Below, one piece after another: positions 19,973-31,549 of a stretch of 64,000 nt of DNA (position 1 is the stretch's first letter; each line of letters opens with the position of its first letter). This DNA comes from Rhodospirillales bacterium 24-66-33. Its GTDB lineage: Bacteria > Pseudomonadota > Alphaproteobacteria > Reyranellales > Reyranellaceae. The stretch covers positions 1-64,000 of the forward strand of contig NCHQ01000031.1 in the NCBI GenBank assembly GCA_002281855.1, read 5' to 3'. The translations under genes were made by a program, and so were the position numbers. The notes under the pieces were generated by a model. That model was not told the DNA's origin, did not search any database, and worked only from the letters and a program-made list of their open reading frames with translations.

Positions 19973-20233
19973 TCAGCCCGGCTGCGCGAGCAGCGCGTCG
20001 AGCTTGCCCGCCTGCTCGAGAGCGGCGAGATCGTCGGAGCCGCCGATATGCTGGCCGTTGATGAAGATCTGCGGCACGGTGGTGCGATTGGCGCGGCTGC
20101 GCATCTCGCTGCGCTTCTTGTCGTCCATCATCACGTCGGTCTCTTCGTAGTCGGCGCCCTTGCTGTCGAGCAGGCTCTTGGCCCGCGCGCAGTAACCGCA
20201 GAACGGCGTCGTGTAGATCTCGATCTTGGCCAT
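19973..20233 (-). CDS. grxC: Glutaredoxin 3
   Basis: Small dithiol glutaredoxin that reduces disulfides and ribonucleotide reductase with glutathione, 86 aa. The active site is C-G-Y-C (Cys12, Cys15), where the textbook form is C-P-Y-C. The TVPQIFINGQHIGGSDDL stretch holds the cis-Pro (TVP) and the glutathione-binding GG-D. It sits between comF and the nitrilase-family gene. Fold and length are normal for GrxC. Confidence 0.95.
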   Translation of the reverse strand: MAKIEIYTTPFCGYCARAKSLLDSKGADYEETDVMMDDKKRSEMRSRANRTTVPQIFINGQHIGGSDDLAALEQAGKLDALLAQPG

Positions 20234-20254
20234 GGGTGAACCTCTTTGTCGAAA

Positions 20255-21022
20255 CTATAGCGCCGGCCGGACGACCCGCGCCAGTGTCAGGACATCAACC
20301 CCTTTGGCCCCGGCGCGTTGCAGGGCGCGGGCGCAGGCTTCGACCGTCGCGCCGGTCGTCAGCACGTCGTCGACCAGAAGGATGGTCTTGCCGGCCACCA
20401 TCGGGCGCCATTTCGGATGGACGTCGAAGGCCTCGCGAACGTTGCGCCGCCGCTCCTTCGCCCTGAGACCGGCCTGCGACCCGGTCCAGCGCTGGCGCCG
20501 CAACAGGTCCGGCGCCAGGCGGAGATCGTCGCCGCGGGCCGCCGTGCGCACGACGATGCGCGCCAGCAGCATCGCCTGATTGTAGCGGCGCATGAACAGC
20601 CGCCGCCAATGCAGCGGCACCGGCGCCACCAGATCGGCCGACGCGAGCAGATCGGCGCCCGCCCGCGTCATCCAGCCGCCGCAGGCGCGCGCGATGTCGG
20701 TGCGATCGCCGTGCTTGAAGGGCAGGACGAGCCGGCGGCTCTGATCGTCATAGACCAGCGCCGCACGGGCGCGGTGGTAGCGCGGACGACGGACGAGGCA
20801 GCCGGCACAGAGGGCTTCGGGACCCAGATCCTCCGCCAGGGGTGTCCCGCAGCAGGCGCAGTGCGGCGCGGAAATGAAGGAAAAGCCCTGCCAGCAACTC
20901 GCGCAGAGGGCTCCCGGCGCACTGACGATCTCGTTGCAGCCGAGGCAGAGCGGCGGCAACACCGCATCCAGCACGGCCCGGCCCGCCCCGGCAACGGCCC
21001 CCCTCACTACGCTCGGCAACAT
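20255..21022 (-). CDS. comF: ComF family protein (phosphoribosyltransferase-like)
   Basis: Protein related to the competence factor ComFC/GntX, 255 aa from the ATG at 21022 (a TTG at 21043 would add seven residues). An N-terminal zinc-finger-like region has Cys pairs in CLGC, CASC, CACC and CAGC. The C-terminal phosphoribosyltransferase fold carries ILLVDDVLTTGATVEACA, the PRPP-binding loop. Thought to act in DNA uptake or nucleotide metabolism; real role outside competent bacteria is unclear. First gene of comF-grxC-nit, divergent from the next gene. Confidence 0.9.
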   Translation of the reverse strand: MLPSVVRGAVAGAGRAVLDAVLPPLCLGCNEIVSAPGALCASCWQGFSFISAPHCACCGTPLAEDLGPEALCAGCLVRRPRYHRARAALVYDDQSRRLVLPFKHGDRTDIARACGGWMTRAGADLLASADLVAPVPLHWRRLFMRRYNQAMLLARIVVRTAARGDDLRLAPDLLRRQRWTGSQAGLRAKERRRNVREAFDVHPKWRPMVAGKTILLVDDVLTTGATVEACARALQRAGAKGVDVLTLARVVRPAL

Positions 21023-21103
21023 ACGGCGGATTGGGATGGGCAAATGCGCCCACAGGATGGCGTTCCCCTACCCGCCGCCGCCCTTTTTCCCTACATACCC
21101 ACT

Positions 21104-22018
21104 GTGACTGGCCCCGACCCCCTGCTGGTGTTCGACCGCGCCCTCCTCCGCCAGCGTCGCGAGCGTGCCGCCCGCGATTGGGAACGGCATGACTTCCTGA
21201 AGCGCGAGATCGCCGACCGGCTGGTCGATCGACTGGCGGATGTGCGGCGTACTTTCCCCCTGGCCCTCGATCTGGGCAGCCACGGCGACGAGGTGGCGAC
21301 CACCCTCGGTGGGCGCCCGATCGTCGGGCAGCTGGTGCGCGCCGATCTCGGCCGCGGCTTCGCGCGGCGCGCGCGCGGACCGGCCGTCGTGGCCGACGAG
21401 GAGTTCCTGCCCTTCGCCGCCGCCCGCTTCGACCTGGTGCTGAGCGCCATGGACCTGCACTGGGTGAACGACCTGCCGGGCACGCTGATCCAGATCGCGC
21501 GTATCCTGAAGCCCGACGGCCTGTTTCTCGGCGCGATGCTGGGCGGCGCCACCTTGTGGCAGTTGCGCCAGGCGCTGGCGGCGGCCGAGAGCGAGATCGA
21601 CGGCGGCCTGAGCCCGCGCGTGTCGCCCTTCGCCGACCTGCGCGACGCGGCCGGCCTGCTGCAGCGGGCGGGCTTTGCCCTGCCGGTCGCAGACAGCGAG
21701 ACGATCGAGGTCGAGTACGAGAGCGCGCTGGCCCTGATGCGCGACCTCAGCCGCATGGGCGAAGGCAACCTCGTGGTCGGCCGGCGCCGTACCGTGACAC
21801 GGCGCGCCGTCCTGCTGCGCGCCGCCGAACTCTACGGCGAACGGTTCACCGGCCCCAGCGGCCGGGTCTCCGCGAGCTTCGAGGTCCTGTTCCTGCACGG
21901 CTGGGCACCGCATGCCTCGCAGCCCAAGGCGCTCAAGCCCGGCAGCGCCGCCCGGCGGCTCGCGGACGCGCTGGGGACTTCGGAATTCAGTGCCGGCGAA
22001 AAAGTGGAACGGAGCTAG
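21104..22018 (+). CDS. SAM-dependent methyltransferase, NDUFAF5/BioC-like
   Basis: About 304 aa from the GTG at 21104; an in-frame ATG at 21044 would add 20 residues, and the frame stays open further upstream across comF. The N-terminus FDRALLRQRRERAA and the features FDLVLSAMDLHWVNDLPG and PDGLFLGAMLGGATLWQLRQAL match the NDUFAF5 group, whose mitochondrial member helps assemble complex I by hydroxylating an arginine. The bacterial version is normally found beside comF, as here. Divergent from comF; the membrane protein follows by 3 bp. Confidence 0.87.
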   Translation: MTGPDPLLVFDRALLRQRRERAARDWERHDFLKREIADRLVDRLADVRRTFPLALDLGSHGDEVATTLGGRPIVGQLVRADLGRGFARRARGPAVVADEEFLPFAAARFDLVLSAMDLHWVNDLPGTLIQIARILKPDGLFLGAMLGGATLWQLRQALAAAESEIDGGLSPRVSPFADLRDAAGLLQRAGFALPVADSETIEVEYESALALMRDLSRMGEGNLVVGRRRTVTRRAVLLRAAELYGERFTGPSGRVSASFEVLFLHGWAPHASQPKALKPGSAARRLADALGTSEFSAGEKVERS

Positions 22019-22021
22019 ACT

Positions 22022-22840
22022 GTGCCCGTGGTGAAACTCTCGTTCGGCGGCCTGGTCGCCCAAAGTTTCGGCTTCGTCTTCGCCAATCTCGGACTGTTCT
22101 TCCATCTGGTGACCATCCCCTGGATCGCCTCGCTGGCGATCCGGCTGCTGGGCTCGACGATGCCCCGCGACTCGCTGATGCCGATGCTGATCGAGAAGGC
22201 CGTCGATATCGTGCCGACGGTCATGTTCATGGTCGCCTGGCAGCGCGTCGTGCTGCTGGGGCCCAATCGCGTCGGCCGCTTGCCCGGGCTCGGCTGGTCG
22301 CCGCGAGAGACGGCCTTCCTGCTCCACCTCATCAAGATCGGCGGCTTCACCTTCGTTCTGCTCGCCGCTTTCGTGCTGACCCTGGGCAACATCGACCCCG
22401 AGATGCTGGCTGCCGGCGCCGCGATCGATCCCGAGGTCGCGCGCAAGCAGGCACTGGCCGCCCCGATCGGGGCGGGTTTCACCGTCTCGATCATCCTGGC
22501 GCTGCGCATCAGCTACGGACTCGCGGCCACCGCGGTCGACGAGCCCTTCTCCCCGCGGCTCTCATGGACCCACAGCCGCGGCAACGCCTGGACGATCATC
22601 GGCGTACTGTTCCTGATCTTCCTCACGGGCGCGCTCGCCACCACCATGGCGACCCTGGTCGTGCTCGGCCTGGTGCGCGGGGTGCTGGGCGCCGCCGACT
22701 CGGCCGCCATCATCACCTGGACCGCGGCCATCCTGGTCTCCTATGGCGGCACCGCCGTGGCGGCCACGGCGCAGGCGCTGATCTTCCGGGATCTGCTCGG
22801 CTGGCGCGAAGGCGCGCCGCTGCGGGCCCTGTCGAGCTAG
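22022..22840 (+). CDS. Conserved multi-spanning membrane protein
   Basis: Unknown function, 272 aa, with about six hydrophobic segments (around 25-45, 60-75, 100-120, 145-165, 195-220, 230-255). The N-terminal motif FGGLVAQSFGFVFANLGLFF resembles glycerophosphoryl-diester-phosphodiesterase-type membrane domains. The start is GTG at 22022, three bases after the methyltransferase stop, so they are probably co-transcribed. Its stop shares the sequence CTAG with the mutT stop on the other strand. Confidence 0.75.
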   Translation: MPVVKLSFGGLVAQSFGFVFANLGLFFHLVTIPWIASLAIRLLGSTMPRDSLMPMLIEKAVDIVPTVMFMVAWQRVVLLGPNRVGRLPGLGWSPRETAFLLHLIKIGGFTFVLLAAFVLTLGNIDPEMLAAGAAIDPEVARKQALAAPIGAGFTVSIILALRISYGLAATAVDEPFSPRLSWTHSRGNAWTIIGVLFLIFLTGALATTMATLVVLGLVRGVLGAADSAAIITWTAAILVSYGGTAVAATAQALIFRDLLGWREGAPLRALSS

Positions 22841-23286
22841 AGCAGGTCGCGCAGCAGGCCGACCAGCGGCAGGTCGGCCGGCGGCATCGGATACTTCGTG
22901 AGTTCCATGGGGGCGACCCATTTCAGGGCCTGGCCCTCGCGCGGCTGCGGCGTGCCGTTCCACTTGCGGCAGGCGAAGACCGGCATCAGCAGATGGAACG
23001 TCTCGTAGCCGTGGCTGGCGAAGGCGATCGGCGCGAGGCAGCTCGTCGCCGTCTCGATGCCGAGCTCCTCGTGCAGCTCGCGCACCAGCGCCTGCTCGGG
23101 CGTTTCGCCCGGATCGACCTTGCCGCCGGGAAACTCCCACAGGCCGGCCATCGACTTTCCAGCCGGGCGCTGGGCGATCAGGACGCGGCTGTCGACGTCG
23201 ACCAGCGCGACCGCCGCCACCAGCACGAGCGGCCGCCCGCCGAGCGGCGGCGGGCCGCCCGGACACTCGTCGTCGAAGCCGTCCAT
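22837..23286 (-). CDS. mutT: (Deoxy)nucleoside triphosphate pyrophosphohydrolase (MutT-like)
   Basis: Nudix hydrolase that probably removes 8-oxo-dGTP from the nucleotide pool, 149 aa. The Nudix box is complete: GGKVDPGETPEQALVRELHEELG. MutT-like context is LIAQRPAGKSMAGLWEFPGG. It starts on the last bases of argJ (both meet at 23286), so it is coupled to argJ. A Nudix enzyme of other substrate is possible. Confidence 0.88.
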   Translation of the reverse strand: MDGFDDECPGGPPPLGGRPLVLVAAVALVDVDSRVLIAQRPAGKSMAGLWEFPGGKVDPGETPEQALVRELHEELGIETATSCLAPIAFASHGYETFHLLMPVFACRKWNGTPQPREGQALKWVAPMELTKYPMPPADLPLVGLLRDLL

Positions 23287-24524
23287 CAGGAGCGGTAACT
23301 GCCGTTGATGTCGATGTAGCCGTGCGTGAGATCGCAGGTCCAGACCGTGGCGCGGCCGCGGCCGATGCCGAGATCGATGTCGATCACCACGTCGGAGCCC
23401 TTGATGTGGTGGGCGACGGGCGCCTCGTCGTAATTCGGCACGACCTGACCCTGGTCGGTGATGCGCACGCCGCCGATCGAGATGCGCAGCTTGTCGCGGT
23501 CCGCGCGCTCGCCCGACTTGCCGACCGCCATGACAATGCGGCCCCAGTTGGCGTCCTCGCCGGCGATCGCGGTCTTGACCAGCGGCGAGTTGGCGACCGC
23601 CAGGCCGATCTTGCGGGCCGCGCCGTTCGACGAGGCGCCGCCCACATTGATGGTCACGAACTTCGTGGCGCCCTCGCCGTCGCGGGCGAGCAGCTGCGCC
23701 AGCTCGATCATCACCTCGTCGAGGGCACGCTTGAAATCGACCAGGACGGGGTCGTCGGCCTCCTCGATCGGTGCGTGGCGCGCCGCACCGGTGGCCACCA
23801 TCAGGAAGGTGTCGCTGGTCGAGGTGTCACCGTCGACGGTGACGCAGTTCAGCGACTTGTCGGCGGCGTCGGAGAGCAGCTTCTGCAGCACGCCACCCGG
23901 AATCTTGGCGTCGGTGAAGGCGAAACCCAGCATCGTCGCCATATCCGGCGCGATCATGCCCGAGCCCTTGAGGAAGGCATTCACCGTCACCGTGCGCTCG
24001 CCGATCTTGGCCTGGCGCGTGGCGAGCTTGGGGAAGGTGTCGGTGGTCATGATGGCGCCCGCGGCGGCCGACCAGGCGTCTTCCTTGCCCGACTTGATGA
24101 GTGTCGGCACGACAGCCGCGATCTTCTCCCACTCGAGCGGCTGGCCGATCACGCCGGTCGAGGCCATGAAGACCTCGTTGCGCGGACAGCCCAGCGCCTG
24201 GGCGATGGCGCGGGTCGTCTCCTCGACCGCCTTGTCGCCGAGCTTGCCGGTAAAGGCATTGGCATTGCCGGCATTGACCACGATGGCGCGGACCTTGCCG
24301 CGAGCCAGGTTCTTGCGGCACCAGTCGACCGGCGCCGAGCAGGTCTTGGACTTGGTCAGGACACCCGCGATGGTCGCCCCGGCCGGCACGACCGCCAGCA
24401 GGACATCGTCGCGGTCGGTATATCGCACGCCCGAACGCGCAACGCCGAGCTTTACGCCCGCAATGCGGGGCAGCGTCGGAGTCGACTTGGGTGCGAGCGG
24501 CGATACGGCGTGCGTGGCGGACAT
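23286..24524 (-). CDS. argJ: Bifunctional ornithine acetyltransferase / N-acetylglutamate synthase
   Basis: Transfers acetyl from N-acetylornithine to glutamate in the arginine pathway, 412 aa from the ATG at 24524, chosen because GAGGGGAGAA lies just upstream; a longer start adds eight residues. The self-cleavage site is in KGSGMIAPDMATMLGF, with Thr197 as nucleophile, giving alpha and beta chains. ITTD-like MTTDTFPK and NAGNANAFTG are family marks. A C-terminal NGSYRS tail fits the family. It follows the parvulin gene by about 100 bp and is coupled to mutT. Confidence 0.96.
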   Translation of the reverse strand: MSATHAVSPLAPKSTPTLPRIAGVKLGVARSGVRYTDRDDVLLAVVPAGATIAGVLTKSKTCSAPVDWCRKNLARGKVRAIVVNAGNANAFTGKLGDKAVEETTRAIAQALGCPRNEVFMASTGVIGQPLEWEKIAAVVPTLIKSGKEDAWSAAAGAIMTTDTFPKLATRQAKIGERTVTVNAFLKGSGMIAPDMATMLGFAFTDAKIPGGVLQKLLSDAADKSLNCVTVDGDTSTSDTFLMVATGAARHAPIEEADDPVLVDFKRALDEVMIELAQLLARDGEGATKFVTINVGGASSNGAARKIGLAVANSPLVKTAIAGEDANWGRIVMAVGKSGERADRDKLRISIGGVRITDQGQVVPNYDEAPVAHHIKGSDVVIDIDLGIGRGRATVWTCDLTHGYIDINGSYRS

Positions 24525-24623
24525 GGTTCTCCCCTCAGGCACGGCCACAGGTATGTGGCCGGCCAGCGGCGGAGACTACACCAGAAACGCCGCAAAAGGT
24601 GAGTTCTACTTGCGGCGCGGCCG

Positions 24624-25607
24624 TTACTTCGGCGGCTGGGCCGGAGCTGCGGGCTTGGCCGGGGTCGCGGCGGGAGCGGCCGGCGCCGCCGGAGCGGCCT
24701 CGACCTTGGTCCCGTCGATGTTGAACTTCTCGATCTTCGAGCCGGCACGGATCTTGTCGAGCTGCGCCGTCACGGCCTCACGCGCCAGTTCCTCGCGGAT
24801 CTGGTCGGAGAGCTCCTCCAGCGCCGGCGGCGGCGCCGTGCGGCGATCGTCGATCTTGATGACGTGGTAGCCGAACTGGGTCTTGGTCGGCGTCTCCGAG
24901 GTCTGGTCCTTCTTCAGGGCGAAGGCGGCGTCGGCGAATTCCTTCACCATGTCCGACTTCTTGAACCAGCCGAGATCGCCGCCCTCGGCGCCGGACGCCT
25001 TGTCGGTCGACTTCTCCTTGGCGATCTTGTCGAAGGGCGTGCCCTTCTTCAGCTCGGCGATGATCGCCTTGGCCTCGTCCTCGGTGGCGACCAGAATGTG
25101 GCGCGCATGCACCTCTTCTTCCGGCGGCATCGACTTCAGGCGCTCCTGGTACTTCTGCTGGATCTTCTCCAGGGTAACGAGTCGGGAGATCTCACGCTGG
25201 ATCCAGAAATCCTGCAGGACCTGCTCCTCGACGAAGGCCATGCGCTTCTTGAAGGCCGGATCCTCGTTGGTCTTGGTCTTCTTGCCTTCCTGGACCACGA
25301 GCTTGCTGTCGATGATGCGCTCGAGCAGCGCCGGGAACACCGCCTGGAGCGGCATCGAGCGGTACTGCTGCGGCAGTGACTGCTGGGCGATCTCGAGCTC
25401 CGAAAGGCGGATCTGCTGGCCATTCACGATGGCGACGACCGGATCCTTGATCGTGGCCGGCGCGGCGGCGGCCGGCTTGCCGGCGGGCGCGGCCGGGGGC
25501 TTCGCGGGCTGGCCGGCGGGCGGGGTCTGGGCCAGGACGGGACCCGCGATGAGCGCGACCGCGCCACTCAGGAGGGCGAGGCGCAAGGAACGCAGGTCAT
25601 GACTCAT
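24624..25607 (-). CDS. Periplasmic peptidylprolyl isomerase, parvulin type (SurA/PrsA-like)
   Basis: Folding factor for exported proteins, 327 aa from the ATG at 25607 (CTGGAG precedes it; a Met 7 codons upstream is the alternative). A signal peptide is clear, with a likely cleavage after GPVLA. A SurA-like N-terminal helical part carries VVAIVNGQQIRLSELE, then a rotamase domain (about 165-260) with EVHARHILVATEDEAKA, GGDLGWFKKSDMVKEF and FGYHVIKIDD. The C-terminus is Pro/Ala-rich. Its partner secA is divergent, a frequent pairing in alphaproteobacteria. Confidence 0.92.
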   Translation of the reverse strand: MSHDLRSLRLALLSGAVALIAGPVLAQTPPAGQPAKPPAAPAGKPAAAAPATIKDPVVAIVNGQQIRLSELEIAQQSLPQQYRSMPLQAVFPALLERIIDSKLVVQEGKKTKTNEDPAFKKRMAFVEEQVLQDFWIQREISRLVTLEKIQQKYQERLKSMPPEEEVHARHILVATEDEAKAIIAELKKGTPFDKIAKEKSTDKASGAEGGDLGWFKKSDMVKEFADAAFALKKDQTSETPTKTQFGYHVIKIDDRRTAPPPALEELSDQIREELAREAVTAQLDKIRAGSKIEKFNIDGTKVEAAPAAPAAPAATPAKPAAPAQPPK

Positions 25608-25805
25608 GGCGGACTCCAGCAGATTCATTCGTTTCGAAAGGCGCAGACCGTTTACACAGGGCCCATCGGGCCAAGCAAGCGCCGCCTCCCAGGCAAGATG
25701 CGTGATGACGTTGAATTGCGGCACTTTTTCGTGAGTACGGCGTCCATGTCGGGGCGATGACACTTTATGGCCCGTCCTTCGGCGTGCCTGCGGTGGTCCG
25801 CTGCG

Positions 25806-25834
25806 TTGACACTCTACCGGGCGCTCTCTATCTC
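25806..25834 (+). promoter_or_regulatory. Probable housekeeping promoter of secA
   Basis: TTGACA (perfect -35), a 17-nt spacer and TATCTC (-10, weak match), 57 nt before the secA start codon. Confidence 0.55.
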
Positions 25835-25890
25835 TCACAGGAAGGGCGGGCCACTGTGCCCGCCTAAGTCATTAGAATATCGAGGTTTTC

Positions 25891-28656
<2,766 letters not shown>

Positions 28657-28695
28657 CGAGGACCGTTTTCTCGGGAGGGCCGCCACGCCCGGATC

Positions 28696-29841
28696 GTGAG
28701 CGCTCACATCTTGGTTGCTTCGGAAATCCTTAGAACGAAAGCCATCGCGGCACGGGCCGTGACGGGTTTCTCGAAGGACTGCTGCTTCGTCACCTTCGAA
28801 CCGTTCGGCCACTCGGCAGACCTCGATCGAACGGCGTTCGGCGCAAACTTTCTCTCTGCCAGCCGCATCGACGCGGTCCACATTCTGCCGGCGCAGAACG
28901 ATTGGTATCAGCACGCCGATTTTCTCGAGGCGTGCCGCCGGGTTGCCGAGGTTACCCGGGGGTATCAGCAAATCGTCGCCTACGGCTCGAGCATGGGAGG
29001 ATACGCGGCCATCAGGTTCGGCGGCCTTGTCGGCGCCGGCTCCGCCTTCGCGCTCTCGCCGCAATTCTCCATCGACCCGCGACAGGTGCCCTTCGACCGC
29101 CGATGGATCGAGCAGGCAAGGAAACTCACCTTCGTCAGCGAATCCGTCTCTTCGCGTTTCGTACCCTCGGCCTTCATTGCCTACGATCCGCACGGGCCGG
29201 ATCTCCGTCACGCGGACATGTTTCGACCGCATACGAACGTCATCGACATCCCGCTCCCCAACAGCGGCCACCCGTGCACCCTCTATCTCGCGGAACTCGG
29301 CTTGCTGCAGGCAGCGGTGGTGGACCTTGCCAAAGGCACGTTCGATCCGGTCGCATTCCGCCACCGGGCCAGGCGGCGCCGCAAGGAAGCCCCCGAGTTC
29401 TACGTCACGCTATCGCACCGGGCATCCCATCGCGGGCACTCGGACACCCTCAGCCTGACGCTCGCCGAACGTGCCATCACGAGGCCACAGGCCAGCCTCC
29501 GATGCCTCACGCATTTTGCCGTGCTGGCCGCCCATGCCGGCCGCATGAGCGATGCCTTCGAGGCCGTGGATCGGGCGGCGTCGACCGAGCCGCATCATCC
29601 GGCCGTCCGCCGCGCCCAAAGCGAAATCCTCGAAGTCGCCGGCGATCTGGATCAGGCCGTGACGATTCTCGAGAGGCTGTGCCAAGACCCCGTTCCCACC
29701 GGAAATGACGGAACCAGGCTCGCTCACTTGCGATGGCGGCAGAGACTTCCGTTGTACCGACAGCTGACGCATCCCACCGCCCTGCGCCGCTTCGGCCGGC
29801 TACTCGACCGGGCAAGACGCGGCCTCGGACTGCCCCGCTAG
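28696..29841 (+). CDS. Alpha/beta-hydrolase-fold protein with helical C-terminus, function unknown
   Basis: 381 aa, no confident family. The first 200 residues look like an alpha/beta hydrolase: nucleophile elbow YGSSMGGYAAIRFGG, strand-rich core, and a late His in PNSGHPCTLYL. The C-terminal 130 residues are Ala/Leu/Arg-rich with TPR-like helix pairs (AHAGRMSDAFEAVDRAAS, AGDLDQAVTILERLC). The start is GTG. Similar architectures occur beside glycan or secretion genes (some resemble Asp2-type accessory Sec proteins), but the link with secA here may be chance. It stands alone, 39 bp behind secA, and converges on the tetR gene. Confidence 0.6.
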   Translation: MSAHILVASEILRTKAIAARAVTGFSKDCCFVTFEPFGHSADLDRTAFGANFLSASRIDAVHILPAQNDWYQHADFLEACRRVAEVTRGYQQIVAYGSSMGGYAAIRFGGLVGAGSAFALSPQFSIDPRQVPFDRRWIEQARKLTFVSESVSSRFVPSAFIAYDPHGPDLRHADMFRPHTNVIDIPLPNSGHPCTLYLAELGLLQAAVVDLAKGTFDPVAFRHRARRRRKEAPEFYVTLSHRASHRGHSDTLSLTLAERAITRPQASLRCLTHFAVLAAHAGRMSDAFEAVDRAASTEPHHPAVRRAQSEILEVAGDLDQAVTILERLCQDPVPTGNDGTRLAHLRWRQRLPLYRQLTHPTALRRFGRLLDRARRGLGLPR

Positions 29842-29893
29842 TCTACCAACGAAACGCGCTGCCCAGGAGAGGGGTTGAGTGCAGCCGGCGGCA

Positions 29894-30526
29894 TCATCGC
29901 GACGCCAGCGCCTGAGCAAAATAGGGCTGCAAGAGGCGCAGTGCCTCGGTCTCGATCTCGCCCGTTTCAAGCCATTCTGGCGCCTCGACGACAGCTCGAT
30001 GAGTCAGCGCCTCGATGCACGTCTCCAGAACCAGAGCGACCATGCGCGCGCGCGCTGACGAAAGCCCCGGCGCGCGGCGCTGCAGGGTCGCCTCTATTTT
30101 CCGTTGCAGCACCGAGCTTATGTCGAGCGATGCCGCCAGCGCGCCGATGCGCGGCACCTGCTCCACCAGAACCTTGTGAAGCGCGGGATTGACGCGATGC
30201 GCATCGAGTCCGGCCCGGAGCAACGCCGCGACGAAGAGAGCTGAATCATCCTCCTCGGGAACGCACAGCACCCGGTCGACGCGCTCCATCAACTCCTCGA
30301 CATGGGCGCTCGCCAGGGCCGCGACCAACGCCTGCTTGTTGGGAAAGTACTCGTACAGAGAGCCGATACTGACACCGGCCTTCTCCGCCACGAGATTCGT
30401 CGTGGTGCGATCGTATCCGTACCTCACCAAAACCCGAGCGGTTGCCTGAAGGATAACCGCGACAGTCTGCCGTGAGCGCTTCTGCACGGGCTGTTTCCTG
30501 GGCTTGGCGGACTTTTCGCGCACCAT
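29894..30526 (-). CDS. TetR family transcriptional regulator
   Basis: Predicted repressor, 210 aa. The N-terminal HTH is clear: GYDRTTTNLVAEKAGVSIG followed by SLYEYFPNKQALVAAL, preceded by a basic arm. The C-terminal ligand domain is variable. It diverges from a hydrolase gene and the intergenic region carries a duplicated motif and a palindrome, which suggests it controls that hydrolase and itself (inference). The ligand is unknown; the neighbouring hydrolase and MAPEG genes hint at a lipophilic compound. Confidence 0.9.
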   Translation of the reverse strand: MVREKSAKPRKQPVQKRSRQTVAVILQATARVLVRYGYDRTTTNLVAEKAGVSIGSLYEYFPNKQALVAALASAHVEELMERVDRVLCVPEEDDSALFVAALLRAGLDAHRVNPALHKVLVEQVPRIGALAASLDISSVLQRKIEATLQRRAPGLSSARARMVALVLETCIEALTHRAVVEAPEWLETGEIETEALRLLQPYFAQALASR

Positions 30527-30538
30527 TCCGGCTCCTTC

Positions 30539-30573
30539 GTGAACCCGAGTTGTGAACCCGAGTATTTGCTCGG
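30539..30573. promoter_or_regulatory. Candidate operator for the TetR regulator
   Basis: GTGAACCCGAGT occurs twice at a 13-bp period (30539-30550 and 30552-30563). The second copy overlaps a perfect inverted repeat, CCGAG-TATTTG-CTCGG (30558-30573). It lies between the divergent tetR and hydrolase genes. Confidence 0.5.
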
Positions 30574-30625
30574 ATTATTGCTCGACGACGCCTTCCCGCA
30601 AAGAAGAGTTTCGAAGGAGAAGAAA

Positions 30626-31549
30626 GTGATCAGGCTCGATGAGCGCTTCCCGTCCGGACAGGGCCATTGCGAGGCATGGCTATATCTTCCCGAGGGGCCG
30701 GGTCCGCATCCGTGCATCGTATTCGTCCACGGGATCGGCGCGATCCGACAGGTCAGGGTGGGCGCCTATGCCGAGCGCTTCACGCGCGCCGGCTATGCGG
30801 TGTTCGCCTTCGACTACCGCAATTGGGGCGCGAGTGGAGGCGAACCACGATTTGTCGCCAACATCCAGGACCAGCAGGCCGACATCCACGCCGCGATCGA
30901 TCACGCGCGCAGCCTCGACGCCATAGACGCCGACAGGATTGCTCTCCTCGGCACCTCCTTTGGTGGCGGTCATGCCCTGGTGGTGGCGGCGGCCCGTCCG
31001 GACCTCGCTGCCGTCATTGCGCAATGCGCGGTGGTCGACGGGTTGGCGGCTGCCGTAAAGGCACCTTCCGTCCTGGCGCTCCGATGGGTGCTCGCCGGCC
31101 TGATCGACCAGGCCGGCTCCCTATTCGGTCGCAAGCCCCACTACATCAAACTGGCAGGGGAGCCCGGCCAGCTTGCCCTGATGACCGCGCCGGGCGCCGA
31201 GGCCGGCTATCTGGCGATGATCGATGGGCCGTCGCCCTGGCGCAACCTCATCGCCGCGCGCTTCATTCTCGGCATTCCCCTTTTCCGTCCGATCCATCAC
31301 GCAAAGCGCATAGAGCCGCGGCTGCTCATGATCGTGACCGACAAGGACGAAATATCTCCGCCATCGGCTATAGCGAAGGTGGCACGGCTTGCGCCGCGTG
31401 GCGAAGCCGTCCACTTCGACGCCGGCCATTTCGAGATCTATTTCGGCGACTTCTTCGACAGGGCAACCGGCGCCATGCTCGGCTTCCTTTCGACGACGCC
31501 CGCGACGGCGGTCCGTGATCACGGCGCCGTTCAGGGAGCCCGGTCATGA
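30626..31549 (+). CDS. Alpha/beta hydrolase (dienelactone-hydrolase-like)
   Basis: Predicted serine hydrolase, 307 aa from the GTG at 30626, chosen because GAAGGAGAAGAAA sits directly before it; a longer reading adds 29 unconserved residues. Features: VFVHGIGAIRQVR (oxyanion region), FDYRNWGASGGEPR, nucleophile elbow LLGTSFGGGHAL, acid VTDKDEISPP, and late His in HFDAGHFEIYFG. Substrate is unknown. It diverges from tetR and overlaps the MAPEG gene by 4 bp, so the two are coupled. Confidence 0.85.
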   Translation: MIRLDERFPSGQGHCEAWLYLPEGPGPHPCIVFVHGIGAIRQVRVGAYAERFTRAGYAVFAFDYRNWGASGGEPRFVANIQDQQADIHAAIDHARSLDAIDADRIALLGTSFGGGHALVVAAARPDLAAVIAQCAVVDGLAAAVKAPSVLALRWVLAGLIDQAGSLFGRKPHYIKLAGEPGQLALMTAPGAEAGYLAMIDGPSPWRNLIAARFILGIPLFRPIHHAKRIEPRLLMIVTDKDEISPPSAIAKVARLAPRGEAVHFDAGHFEIYFGDFFDRATGAMLGFLSTTPATAVRDHGAVQGARS

